Of a stretch of 11,418 bases of DNA, positions 1 to 7,708 are shown piece by piece. Positions within the stretch are counted from its first letter, which is position 1. Every line of letters begins with the position of its first letter. A program made the translations under genes and the position numbers. The notes beneath the pieces were generated by a model, which ran no database searches, was not told where the DNA came from, and was given only the letters and a program-made list of their open reading frames with translations. The DNA lies in NCBI RefSeq assembly GCF_014359955.1, contig NZ_JACIYL010000049.1:1-11418 (forward strand), written 5' to 3'. The DNA comes from Thermogutta sp. GTDB taxonomy: Bacteria; Planctomycetota; Planctomycetia; Pirellulales; Thermoguttaceae.

Positions 1-3000
1 CGGTAATTGTGGGGACCTGCTGACCAACCTGGACGAAGGCCGGCTGATTGTCCAGGGCCATGACTTGCGGCCGGCTGAGGACGTCCAGTCGGCGCTGCTG
101 ACGGAGTGCCCGGATGAGAACACTCACCGCTTCGCTGGAGGCGGAAAGCACCATACCGCCGAAACCGAGCGTGGAATTGCCACGGCCGACCCCGAAGTTG
201 GAGATCGCCTGGGCACCGACCACATCCGGCGAGGGTGCCGAGGTGTTGTTCCCCAGCGGACCTGTACTGTTGAAGAGGAACCCCGGTACCCCGGCCACGC
301 TGCGGTTGAAGAGGATCGGGTCCTGAATACCCAGCTCAATGCCGAACTCGTCGGTATTGCTCAATTGCACTTCAGCAATGAGCACCTGGATGAGGACCAT
401 GGGAGGTCGCTCGTCAAGCCGCGTGATGATCTCCACGATCTGGTCGTAATACTCTGGCGTGGCGCTGACAATGAGGCTGTTGCTCACCGGCTCTGGAACG
501 ATGACGACTTCTTTACTCAGGAACTCAAACGTGCTGAAGGCGTTGACATTCAACTGGCGGACCTGCCGCTCGTTGGTGAGATAGGTGTTGATGGCGCTGG
601 CCACATCGTTGGCTGGGGCGTTTTTTAGCCGGAATACTTCCGTCTTTCGCTTGATAATTTCCGATTCGTCAAGCCTGAGGAGAATGGCTTCCACCACGGC
701 CAGATCGCCTGCTGATCCACTGGCGATGATGCTGTTGGTCCGCACGTCCACGGCGAATCGCAAGGGAATCAGGGAGCTCTCACCCTCCTGAGCCCCCGTG
801 CGATAAGCCGGCTGAGCGGCCGCACCGGCAGCTCCACCAGCCACAGTCACCGTTTGTCCGAACAGGGTCTGCAACATGTCGGCCAGGGCCTGGGCATCTC
901 CATTGACAATGGTGAAGACCTTGACCTGCGCCTCCGCCGAGGGAAGCCGATCCAGTTCGGCGATGAGAGCAGCAATGAGAGGCATGCTGTCGGAAGGAGC
1001 GGACACCACCAGGGCGTTGGCACGGACATCGGCGGTAATCCGCACGTCCGTTACGATCCCCGATTCGAGCATCTGTTTGCCCTGGGTATCGACGGTGAGG
1101 AACCGCAGTCGGGTGGAGCGGATTTCCTGTTGCCCTGCCGCCTGCGCCGTGGTCACCTGCCCGGTCGCCGTCTGACGCACCGCCCCGGCGACTCCCGTGG
1201 CCGATATGGCCTGCTGGAGAACCGTGGCCAGTTCACTGGCCAGTGAGTTTTTCAGCGTGAACACACGGATTTCGTTGACCGCCTCACTGGTGGGCACATC
1301 CAGCTTGGCGATCATTTGCTCGATCTCGAGCATGTCCCGAGGAGACGCCTTGACGATCACCGTGTTGGAGCGAAAGTCCGATGTGATGAGGATTTTTGTT
1401 CCCAAACCTCCCCGATCCTGATAAAACGTGGTGAGCCGTTGCTCCACCGTGGTGGCCGAGGCATGCTTGAGCGGAAACACCTTGAATTCGGTTTCGGGAG
1501 AGACGGGCCGATCCAGCTTCCCGATGAGCTCCAGCACGGTGCGAACGGCTTCCTGCCGACCCACCAGAAGGATGGCGTTGGGTTTAACCAGGGCGATCAT
1601 GGTGATGGGCCCGCGTCGGGCGGCATACACGGCTTGATACACCTGGTTAAGGATCGTCAGCAGGGCCTCGCAATCCACGTGGCGAAGGAGCACGACGCGG
1701 ATTTCCGGTTCGGTTTCCACACTAAGTTCTTCGATTTGCCGGATGATCTGCATCACCCGCTCCACGTCCCGCCGGTTACCCCGGATCACCAGCACATCCA
1801 GTCCCTCGAGGTATTCAATCTGGACCGGTCCGATAAGGCCGCCTTCTCCAGCCGGCGTCTCCGCGCCCGGAGCCTGCTGCTCACCGGGAGCCGGAGGTTG
1901 CGGCTGTCCTTCAGCGGGAGGCTGCTGGGAAGGCTGTTCCTGGGCGGGTTGTGGCGGCTGCGATTGTTCCTGATTCTCCGCCTGCCCCACCTGGGCGAGA
2001 AGGTTTGTCTCGATATTCTCTGCTTCAGCCTCGCTGGCCGTGGTATTGGCAACACGAACCGCCCGGGTCAGTTGCTGCACACTTTCTGCCTTGGCCGCAC
2101 TGAGTGGAACAAGCCGCACTGTCCGTGTTTCCGTGTTGGGAGGTCCATCCAGCGCGTGGATGAGCTGGCGGGCAGCGGGCATGGCCCAGGCAGGTCCCCG
2201 CACCTGGATACGGTTGGCCTGTCGGTCAAAACTGAGGCTGAGCTTTTCCCCGGTCCGCAGCGTGATCTGATAGCCGGAGGGCTGAGTCGCTCCGGGCACC
2301 AGCACGGGCTCCAGGGCCGGTCCCAAGGTTTCCTTAAGAAACGCTTCCACCTGGCCCACCTGGGCGTTCCACAGGGGGGTATCCTCGGTAATCTGCATGC
2401 CACCGGAGGCCGGCAGCCGCTGCGCGCTGTTCTCACCGCTGGCTGGTCCCGCCGCGCTCGCCATGTTGGCCGGTGGGGTCGATCTGCCTGGCGGACTGAG
2501 GGACGGCTGCGATCCTGCCGTGGGTGTCTCAGTTCCCACGGGGAGAACTCGCACCGGGTTCGTCATCCCCGAAAGAGTTGGTTGACTCGGCTGCTGCTCC
2601 ATCACCAAGCCCGCGATGGCCATTTGAACATCTTCTGGAGCCACCACGAGAAGCTGCGACGTGCGGTTGTCCACCGTAATGCGGACATCCTGCCTGCCCG
2701 CATACCGGGCGCGGAGCTGGGAAGCGACGGCTTCTATGTTTCCCCGTGGAAGTGGATAGCTTTTGACAACAGGAATGGGATTGTGAGGAGGCTGCTGAGG
2801 CGATCTCTGTGGCTGGTCCAAAGCCCTGATGACACTGCTGGCAACTTGCAGGTCCTGCTCCGTACCGGCGATCAGTATCCGCCGATTCTGGGCATCAACG
2901 GTGATCCGCGCAGAAGGCGAAAGGAGCTGATGGAGGACCGGTTCCACCTGTTCTGGCGGTGCATATCGGAGCTGGAATTCTCTGGGAGTGGTCGTTTGGG

Positions 3001-3103
3001 CTAAGCCCCGTTGAGCGACCAGACAGGGACCCGCGGCCAGGACGATGACTAATCCTACTCTCCAAAACCAGGCAGCGACTGGGCCATTGAGCCGTGCAAT
3101 CAT
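1..3103 (-). CDS. Secretin-family outer-membrane protein (GspD-like), 3' end outside window
   Basis: Secretins form the gated outer-membrane ring of type II secretion, type IV pilus and related machines. Translating the minus strand from the ATG at 3103 gives 1034 uninterrupted codons to the window edge. Residues 1-35 look like a Sec signal peptide: hydrophobic core about 16-30, likely cleavage after GLA. Next come N1-like ring-building repeats starting near residues 42, 112, 326, 468, 540, 612, 727 and 821; a more divergent one may lie at 236-320. They share a strand-helix pattern ending in motifs such as RSNTVIVKA plus an LD-ending helix. Linkers 169-235 (Pro/Ser-rich) and 376-420 (Gln/Pro-rich) are low complexity. 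The secretin core begins near 902 (VLIQVLIAEVQL), and LSRPQVMALDNQPAFVQVG near 1009-1027 is diagnostic. No N0 domain is evident. An AGGG about 9 nt upstream is a weak ribosome site. The C-terminal barrel and any S-domain are unseen. The family is certain; which machine it serves is unknown, as no gsp or pil partners are visible. Confidence 0.93.
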   Translation of the reverse strand, partial: MIARLNGPVAAWFWRVGLVIVLAAGPCLVAQRGLAQTTTPREFQLRYAPPEQVEPVLHQLLSPSARITVDAQNRRILIAGTEQDLQVASSVIRALDQPQRSPQQPPHNPIPVVKSYPLPRGNIEAVASQLRARYAGRQDVRITVDNRTSQLLVVAPEDVQMAIAGLVMEQQPSQPTLSGMTNPVRVLPVGTETPTAGSQPSLSPPGRSTPPANMASAAGPASGENSAQRLPASGGMQITEDTPLWNAQVGQVEAFLKETLGPALEPVLVPGATQPSGYQITLRTGEKLSLSFDRQANRIQVRGPAWAMPAARQLIHALDGPPNTETRTVRLVPLSAAKAESVQQLTRAVRVANTTASEAEAENIETNLLAQVGQAENQEQSQPPQPAQEQPSQQPPAEGQPQPPAPGEQQAPGAETPAGEGGLIGPVQIEYLEGLDVLVIRGNRRDVERVMQIIRQIEELSVETEPEIRVVLLRHVDCEALLTILNQVYQAVYAARRGPITMIALVKPNAILLVGRQEAVRTVLELIGKLDRPVSPETEFKVFPLKHASATTVEQRLTTFYQDRGGLGTKILITSDFRSNTVIVKASPRDMLEIEQMIAKLDVPTSEAVNEIRVFTLKNSLASELATVLQQAISATGVAGAVRQTATGQVTTAQAAGQQEIRSTRLRFLTVDTQGKQMLESGIVTDVRITADVRANALVVSAPSDSMPLIAALIAELDRLPSAEAQVKVFTIVNGDAQALADMLQTLFGQTVTVAGGAAGAAAQPAYRTGAQEGESSLIPLRFAVDVRTNSIIASGSAGDLAVVEAILLRLDESEIIKRKTEVFRLKNAPANDVASAINTYLTNERQVRQLNVNAFSTFEFLSKEVVIVPEPVSNSLIVSATPEYYDQIVEIITRLDERPPMVLIQVLIAEVQLSNTDEFGIELGIQDPILFNRSVAGVPGFLFNSTGPLGNNTSAPSPDVVGAQAISNFGVGRGNSTLGFGGMVLSASSEAVSVLIRALRQQRRLDVLSRPQVMALDNQPAFVQVGQQVPTIT

Positions 3104-3339
3104 GGAATGCCCTCGACTGTCTTGAACACCTGACAACCTCGTGTCAACAAGGAGACCATCGACACCACCGTCCAAGCCCGTGTCATCCTCATAATCGGCA
3201 AAACTTTCCCAGTCATTCACAAAGACTTTACCGTTCAGGAAAGATTTGACGACGCGACATCAGAAAAAAGACAAGCAGCACACAAGACACAAACGAGAAA
3301 ATCTAAGAAAAGTACACAAAAGCAGCAGCTTGATTACGA
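3104..3339. other. Intergenic spacer between mutS and the secretin gene, A-rich
   Basis: These 236 bases lie after the mutS stop and before the secretin start, both genes reading on the minus strand. The part next to mutS (about 3245-3330) is strongly A-rich on the plus strand; 3261-3301 contains no T. On the transcribed minus strand this is a U-rich, pyrimidine-rich stretch just after mutS. A short AAGC-TGCT-GCTT hairpin followed by T residues (minus strand, near 3318-3330) could be a weak terminator. A TTGACA at 3147-3142 (minus) resembles a -35 box, but no good -10 follows. No convincing gene is seen: a small lysine-rich plus-strand frame starting at 3246 runs into mutS and is judged spurious. 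Confidence 0.5.
3131..3146. repeat. Short inverted repeat upstream of the secretin gene
   Basis: TGACA at 3131-3135 and TGTCA at 3142-3146 are perfect inverted copies separated by 6 bases. The element lies 27-43 bp upstream of the secretin ATG and overlaps a TTGACA hexamer on the minus strand. The size and position fit a small operator over a promoter, but arms of 5 bp can arise by chance. Confidence 0.2.
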
Positions 3340-5973
3340 CTATTGGGCCGCTTTGCGACCTGCCCGGCGACTTCGACCGCGAAATTGTTCATGCCATTTG
3401 CGGATTTTTTCGAAGGCCTCAAGCGGCGTTAGGCGGTTGAGGTCCAGCTCCCGGAGCTCCTCCACAAGGGGATGTTCCAGCGGTTCGAAGAAAGTGAGCT
3501 GAATCGCCCGGCCGTCGCCTGTTGTGACCTCCCGGGTCGGTCCCGCCAGTGCCTTACTGCTTCCCAAATGGGCCGACTCCAGGCCCATCAAAATTTCCTT
3601 GGCCCTTTCGATGACGGGCCGTGGAACCCCCGCAAGTTGGGCCACATGGATGCCATAGCTTTTGTCCGCCGCCCCCGGGACAATCTTATGCAGAAAGACG
3701 ACCTGATCCTGCCATTCTCGGACGGCCACGTTGTAGTTCTTGACACCCGGCAACAGTTCGGCCAGTTCTGTGAGTTCATGATAATGGGTGGCGAAAAGGG
3801 TCCGGCAGCCGATCCGGTTGTGCAAATACTCCACCACCGCCCAGGCCAGCGAAATGCCGTCGTACGTGCTCGTGCCCCGCCCAATTTCATCCAAAATGAC
3901 GAGACTCCGTTTGGTGGCGGAATTGAGAATCCGGGCGGTTTCGATCATCTCCACCATGAAGGTGCTGCGTCCACGGGAGAGATCGTCGCTGGCACCAACC
4001 CGGGCGAATACCCGATCTGCCACACCGATGGTGGCCTCTTTCGCCGGGATAAAGGCCCCCATCTGCGCCATGATGACGAGCAAGGCGGCCTGCCGGATGT
4101 AGGTGCTCTTGCCCGCCATGTTGGGGCCGGTGATCAGGATGACAGGCGCCGCCCCTTCTCCACAATGAAGATCGTTGGGCACAAAGGTGCCTTCCGGTTG
4201 CGTGAGGTCAAGAACCGGATGGCGCCCCTCCAGGATCTCCAAAACAGGTTCTTCTACCAGTCGGGGACGGCAGTAGTTACGCTCTCTCGCCAACTCAGCC
4301 CAACCGGCCAAAACGTCGAGTTCCGCCAGGGCTCCCGCCGTCGCCTGGAGGACGCCCCGATGACCGAGGACCTCCTCGCGAAGTTCCACGAAAAGCTGAT
4401 ATTCCAGCTCCCTGGCCCGCTCGTCCGCCGAGAGAACCTTTTCCTCGTACTCCTTCAGTTCGGGTGTGATGAAGCGTTCGGCGTTTTTGAGCGTCTGCTT
4501 GCGGAAATATTCGGGAGGGATCTTATCCCGGTGGGTGTTCGTGACCTCGATGTAATAGCCGAAAACCTTGTTGTAGCCCACCTTCAGCGACGGGATTCCC
4601 GTACGCTGGATTTCCTGTGCCTGATATCGGGCAATCCATTCCTTGCCCCCCCGGGCCAACTGTCGAAGTTCGTCCAGTTCGGCGTGATAGCCGTCCCGGA
4701 TGAAGCCTCCCTCAGTAGCGGCGAGAGGGCACGGGTCCACAAGCGCTGCGGAGAGCCGGCTTTCCAACTCCGGGCAGGCATCGACGGCATCTCCGATCGC
4801 GCGGAGCCGATCGCTCTCACAGGTCGCCAGGAGCTCCTGGAGCGGCGGGATCTGACGCAAGCTCTTCGCAACGCTCAGCAGATCGCGAGGGGTGCAGCGA
4901 CCCGTGGTGATCCGTGTGATCAATCGCTCCAGATCGAACACCCGGCGGAGATGTTCCCGAATTCGCTGGCACAAATCGGGCCGTTCGAGTAACTCGGCCA
5001 CCGCGTCCTGACGCTGTCGAATGGCGCCGATATCGGTCAACGGGGCCGCCAACCATTCAGCCAGGAGGCGCGCTCCCATGCCGGTCACAGTCCGATCCAG
5101 AACCCAGAGGAGGGTTCCCTCGCGCTGGCCCTCGCGCATCGTTCGCACGAGTTCCAGGCTTCGCCGGGTGGCTTCGTCGATCTCCAGGAATCTCCCGGCC
5201 TGGTAGCGGAGCAACCGCTCGATATGGGGCAGGCGCGTCTTCTGCGTCTCTTCGAGATAATCAAGAATCGCGCCCGCTGCACACAAGGCCGGTATATCCT
5301 GAGACTCGTCCCAGGAAAAGCCAAAGCCCTCAATTGCGCGGGCCCCAAATTGCCGCGTCAAGAGTGGTTCCACATGAACCGGCGAGAACACCCATGCCGG
5401 CCGCCGCGTGACCACCACGCCGTCCAGTTCCGGGGGAGATTCCGAAGACTCTTCCGGCCAGAGAACCTCCGAGGGATGAATCCTCACCAATTCATCGAGC
5501 AGACTTGCGCGGGGAAAAACACCGGCATAAAACCGGCCGGTGGATAGATCCACCCAGGCCAGGCCCAAGGGATCGCCCAGGGCCACGGCGGCGAGGAAAT
5601 TGGGCTCGCGCGGATCAAGCAGCGCCTCATCGGTGATCGTCCCTGCCGTGACGATGCGAGTGATTTCCCGCCGCACCAGGCCCTTGGCCAGCTTGGGGTC
5701 CTCCACCTGGTCACAAACGGCCACGCGAAAACCCGCCGCGAGAAGTTTCGCCAGATACGACTCAAGCTGGTGATGGGGAAACCCCGCCATGGGGATAGCG
5801 TCCTCGCCCTTATCCCGACTCGTCAGAGTGAGATTGAGCGTCTGGGCGGCGATTTTCGCGTCGTCGAAGAACAGCTCGTAGAAGTCTCCCATGCGGAACA
5901 GGAGGAGCGCGTCGGGGCACGCCCGTTTCGCCTCCAGGTACTGCCGCATCATGGGAGTAAGTCGTTCTTCCAT
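3340..5973 (-). CDS. mutS: DNA mismatch repair ATPase MutS
   Basis: MutS binds mispaired bases or small loops as a clamp and, after ADP-to-ATP exchange, recruits MutL. The 877 aa are normal for bacterial MutS1 (E. coli 853). The mismatch-reading motif GDFYELF is at 29-35, with the wedge Phe31 and Glu33. Connector, lever and clamp domains follow to about residue 560. The ATPase holds Walker A GPNMAGKS (616-623), the DDLSRGRSTF segment (from about 663), Walker B LVILDEIGRG with Asp695/Glu696, and FATH with His730. A helix-turn-helix and a C-terminal LDLNRLTPLEA segment end in a basic tail (RGRSRRAGRK). All catalytic residues expected for MutS1 are present, so it is not the MutS2 type. The ATG at 5973 is the first possible start: an in-frame TGA lies at 6006-6004 with no other start codon between. 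No good Shine-Dalgarno is visible. No mutL is nearby; fliG lies upstream and the secretin gene downstream on the same strand. Confidence 0.98.
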   Translation of the reverse strand: MEERLTPMMRQYLEAKRACPDALLLFRMGDFYELFFDDAKIAAQTLNLTLTSRDKGEDAIPMAGFPHHQLESYLAKLLAAGFRVAVCDQVEDPKLAKGLVRREITRIVTAGTITDEALLDPREPNFLAAVALGDPLGLAWVDLSTGRFYAGVFPRASLLDELVRIHPSEVLWPEESSESPPELDGVVVTRRPAWVFSPVHVEPLLTRQFGARAIEGFGFSWDESQDIPALCAAGAILDYLEETQKTRLPHIERLLRYQAGRFLEIDEATRRSLELVRTMREGQREGTLLWVLDRTVTGMGARLLAEWLAAPLTDIGAIRQRQDAVAELLERPDLCQRIREHLRRVFDLERLITRITTGRCTPRDLLSVAKSLRQIPPLQELLATCESDRLRAIGDAVDACPELESRLSAALVDPCPLAATEGGFIRDGYHAELDELRQLARGGKEWIARYQAQEIQRTGIPSLKVGYNKVFGYYIEVTNTHRDKIPPEYFRKQTLKNAERFITPELKEYEEKVLSADERARELEYQLFVELREEVLGHRGVLQATAGALAELDVLAGWAELARERNYCRPRLVEEPVLEILEGRHPVLDLTQPEGTFVPNDLHCGEGAAPVILITGPNMAGKSTYIRQAALLVIMAQMGAFIPAKEATIGVADRVFARVGASDDLSRGRSTFMVEMIETARILNSATKRSLVILDEIGRGTSTYDGISLAWAVVEYLHNRIGCRTLFATHYHELTELAELLPGVKNYNVAVREWQDQVVFLHKIVPGAADKSYGIHVAQLAGVPRPVIERAKEILMGLESAHLGSSKALAGPTREVTTGDGRAIQLTFFEPLEHPLVEELRELDLNRLTPLEAFEKIRKWHEQFRGRSRRAGRKAAQ

Positions 5974-6034
5974 AAAAGCCGGATGCCGGTCCGAACAGAA
6001 GGATCAAAGATTCCAGGCCAAGTCGTCGCAATCG

Positions 6035-6067
6035 GGAAACCCTTTACTACCATCATAAAGGGTTTCC
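6035..6067. repeat. Perfect 12-bp inverted repeat between fliG and mutS
   Basis: GGAAACCCTTTA at 6035-6046 and TAAAGGGTTTCC at 6056-6067 are exact inverted copies around a 9-base loop (6047-6055). The element lies 68 bp after the fliG stop and 62 bp before the mutS ATG. No T-run follows on either strand, so it is not a standard intrinsic terminator. It could be an operator, an mRNA-processing or stabilising hairpin between the two genes, or a Rho-associated structure. The rest of the 162-bp spacer shows nothing recognisable. Confidence 0.6.
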
Positions 6068-6135
6068 ACGCGGCGCATGAAGGACGAGGGACGGTCGTCG
6101 GAGAAGGGAGGGACCACCCCAAGCTGGCGGGTCGA

Positions 6136-7131
6136 TCAGACGATCAGCCGTTCTTCTTCCTGGTTGGTGCTCACCGTGATTTCCCCGGCATCTTCCAGGC
6201 GACGGATGATATCCACGATCTGCTGCTGCACCTGCTCGACGTTGGAAGCCCGGACAGGCCCGAGATACTCCATCTCCTCTTGCAGAAGAGCGGCCGCCCG
6301 ACTGGACATGTTCTTGAGAATCTTTTGTTTGAGTTCGTCGCTGGCCCCTTTGAGGGCCATCGCCCACTGCGAATTCTCCACGTGCTTGAGGATCGTTTGA
6401 ATATCCCGGTCGCTGAGCTTGGTGATGTCTTCGAACACGAACATGAGGCGACGGATTTCATCCACCAGCTCGGGATCTTCCTGGGCGAGGGCATCGAGGA
6501 TGTGCCGTTCCGTGGCGCGGTCGATCACGTTGAGGATTTCAGCAACCGTGGGGATACCGCCGGCGTTTTCAAACCGCTGGCTCATCACGCTGGCCATACG
6601 GGACTCGAGGCCCTTTTCCACCTCATGGATGATATCCGGGCTGGTCTGCCCCATCGTGGCAATTCGCTTGATGACGGCGACCTGACGTTCCGGCGGCAGC
6701 CCACGAATGATTTCCGCCGCCTGATTGGGCGGCAAATGCGACAAAATAAGGGCGATGGTCTGGGGATGCTCATCAATCAAGAACGTGATGAGGTTCTGGC
6801 TGTCCACCTTCTGCAGGAAGGCAAACGGCAACGCCTCGATGGATTGTTTGACAGCCTCCAGTGTGGTGCTGGCCGCTTTCCCAAGGGCCTGCTCGATCAA
6901 CTCCTTGGCCACCTCCAGACCGCCTTTTCCCCCGGTCAACTCGGCAGGGCTGGCCTGGGCAAATTCTTTGAGGGCCTGTTCCTGCTCCTCTGCGGTCACC
7001 AGTCCCAGGCGCGCGATCTCGATGGTCACGGCCTCGATCTGCTTAGGCTCGAGGCGCGTGAGAATCTGCGTCGCCTGCTCGCGGGGCAGGCTCATCAGAA
7101 GAATCGCTGCCTTTCGGATATCACCGGCCAT
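6136..7131 (-). CDS. fliG: Flagellar motor switch protein FliG
   Basis: FliG sits on the cytoplasmic face of the flagellar MS ring, forms the switch complex with FliM and FliN, and receives torque from the MotA stator. The 331 aa match the family's usual length (about 330-340). The N-terminal domain opens with KAAILLMSLP; the middle domain carries the FliM-binding EHPQ motif at 121-124. The C-terminal domain keeps the charged torque-helix positions in order: Lys261 (ALKGAS), Arg278 (MSSRAA), Glu285/Glu286 where E. coli has two Asp, and Arg294 (GPVRAS). The protein therefore looks functional. The ATG at 7131 is the first possible start, since an in-frame TAA lies at 7143-7141; the nearest GAGG is 16 nt away, too far for a good ribosome site. 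No other flagellar structural gene is adjacent, but a chemotaxis receptor is divergent across the 577-bp spacer. A flagellated life stage is inferred. Confidence 0.97.
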   Translation of the reverse strand: MAGDIRKAAILLMSLPREQATQILTRLEPKQIEAVTIEIARLGLVTAEEQEQALKEFAQASPAELTGGKGGLEVAKELIEQALGKAASTTLEAVKQSIEALPFAFLQKVDSQNLITFLIDEHPQTIALILSHLPPNQAAEIIRGLPPERQVAVIKRIATMGQTSPDIIHEVEKGLESRMASVMSQRFENAGGIPTVAEILNVIDRATERHILDALAQEDPELVDEIRRLMFVFEDITKLSDRDIQTILKHVENSQWAMALKGASDELKQKILKNMSSRAAALLQEEMEYLGPVRASNVEQVQQQIVDIIRRLEDAGEITVSTNQEEERLIV

Positions 7132-7531
7132 GATGGATGATTATTTTCCTCGCGAGGCTCAAACCCACCGGCCAAACTGTGCCCTCGCGCATGCGACACA
7201 TTCGGCAATAAGCTGCCGCCGCGGACGCGGCCCTTTTGCGCCCTTCACCTCAAAGGAGCGTCACTGTTCTCTTTCTCGCCGCGAATCGTCGCACGCTGGT
7301 GGGGACACAACAATGAACGTGTACACCCCAAAAAGTCATCGGCTTGTCTTAAAGGAATTTCTGAGGGCTACCAGGGCTCAACGTTACTCTAGGAAGAATA
7401 GATAACCTGTAACCCCAACAAAACCGTTATATTCTTTCCAAACCGCCCTCTCTTACACCATGTCTTGCCATTTTGCCAAAAAAACGGGTAGTTATGGCTC
7501 CAATCACCTCCTGTGAGCTATGTATTGTTGA

Positions 7532-7571
7532 GAAGCTTGCCGGACAGGTAAGCAACTTCACGTCGCGACGT
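7532..7571. repeat. Stem-loop abutting a 12-bp palindrome in the receptor-gene leader
   Basis: GAAGCTTGC (7532-7540) pairs with GCAACTTC (7552-7559) as eight base pairs with one bulged C and an 11-base loop. Immediately after it comes the perfect palindrome ACGTCGCGACGT (7560-7571), which runs into TTTTT (7570-7574 on the plus strand, overlapping the last base or two). It may be an operator, a structured leader, or part of a termination region before the chemotaxis gene. No known riboswitch class is recognised. Confidence 0.4.
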
Positions 7572-7614
7572 TTTTAGAGCATTTTGGATTCAAATTCCTT
7601 CTCAAGTGGGTTTT

Positions 7615-7640
7615 GGCTCATATTTTGTCGAGCCTTTTTT
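7615..7640 (+). terminator. Terminator-like hairpin upstream of the chemotaxis receptor gene
   Basis: GGCTC (7615-7619) pairs with GAGCC (7630-7634) around a 10-base loop, followed directly by six T (7635-7640). This is the layout of a short intrinsic terminator on the plus strand, 68 bp before the GTG start. With only five stem pairs it would be weak. No plus-strand gene lies upstream in the window, so it could end a leader transcript (attenuation), protect the gene from upstream read-through, or be chance. A start site downstream of it would leave it outside the mRNA. Confidence 0.35.
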
Positions 7641-7694
7641 CAAACCTTTGGCGCTGTTGTCTCTTTTCCGGTTAACGAGTCTTTTGCGTCTTCT

Positions 7695-7701
7695 GGGAGG
7701 A
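7695..7701 (+). promoter_or_regulatory. Strong Shine-Dalgarno that sets a GTG start
   Basis: GGGAGGA ends 7 bases before the GTG at 7709. This near-ideal ribosome binding site favours the GTG over the in-frame ATG at 7730, which would remove part of the first membrane segment. Confidence 0.75.
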
Positions 7702-7708
7702 ACAAGCT

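Larger units (their letters stand above)
7132..7708. other. Divergent regulatory spacer between fliG and the chemotaxis receptor gene
   Basis: These 577 bases contain no convincing gene and probably hold promoters for both flanking genes. The half near fliG is GC-rich and includes a 10-bp palindrome, CCTCGCGAGG (7148-7157). The half from about 7385 is visibly AT-richer and carries the hairpins listed separately. A possible plus-strand promoter is TTGCCA (7465-7470), an 18-base gap, then TAGTTA (7489-7494), but this is weak. I looked for sigma-28 and sigma-54 type sites and for GEMM (cyclic di-GMP) riboswitch features and found no acceptable match. A 30-codon frame starting at 7313 has no good ribosome site and is not called. 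Confidence 0.5.

Noticed and set aside
1316..3004. 562-codon open frame on the plus strand
   Set aside because: It lies entirely opposite the secretin gene, whose minus-strand frame has clear family motifs. GC-biased codon use leaves the opposite strand open; the translation matches nothing recognisable.
3246..3440. 64-codon lysine-rich plus-strand frame
   Set aside because: Its first half is the translated A-rich spacer and its second half is antisense to the end of mutS; no ribosome site was seen.
3472..4992. 506-codon open frame on the plus strand
   Set aside because: It is antisense to mutS, whose motifs are unmistakable, and it has no ribosome site or family features.
5770..7140. 456-codon open frame on the plus strand
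   Set aside because: It covers the antisense of both fliG and the start of mutS, including the spacer between them, so it cannot be a conserved real gene alongside them.
7313..7405. 30-codon plus-strand frame in the divergent spacer
   Set aside because: It has no proper Shine-Dalgarno, is very short and Arg/Lys-rich, and has no support beyond being open.
7480..7580. Possible cyclic di-GMP (GEMM) riboswitch before the receptor gene
   Set aside because: Such riboswitches do occur upstream of chemotaxis receptors, but the conserved GEMM core segments and tetraloop receptor are not found here.
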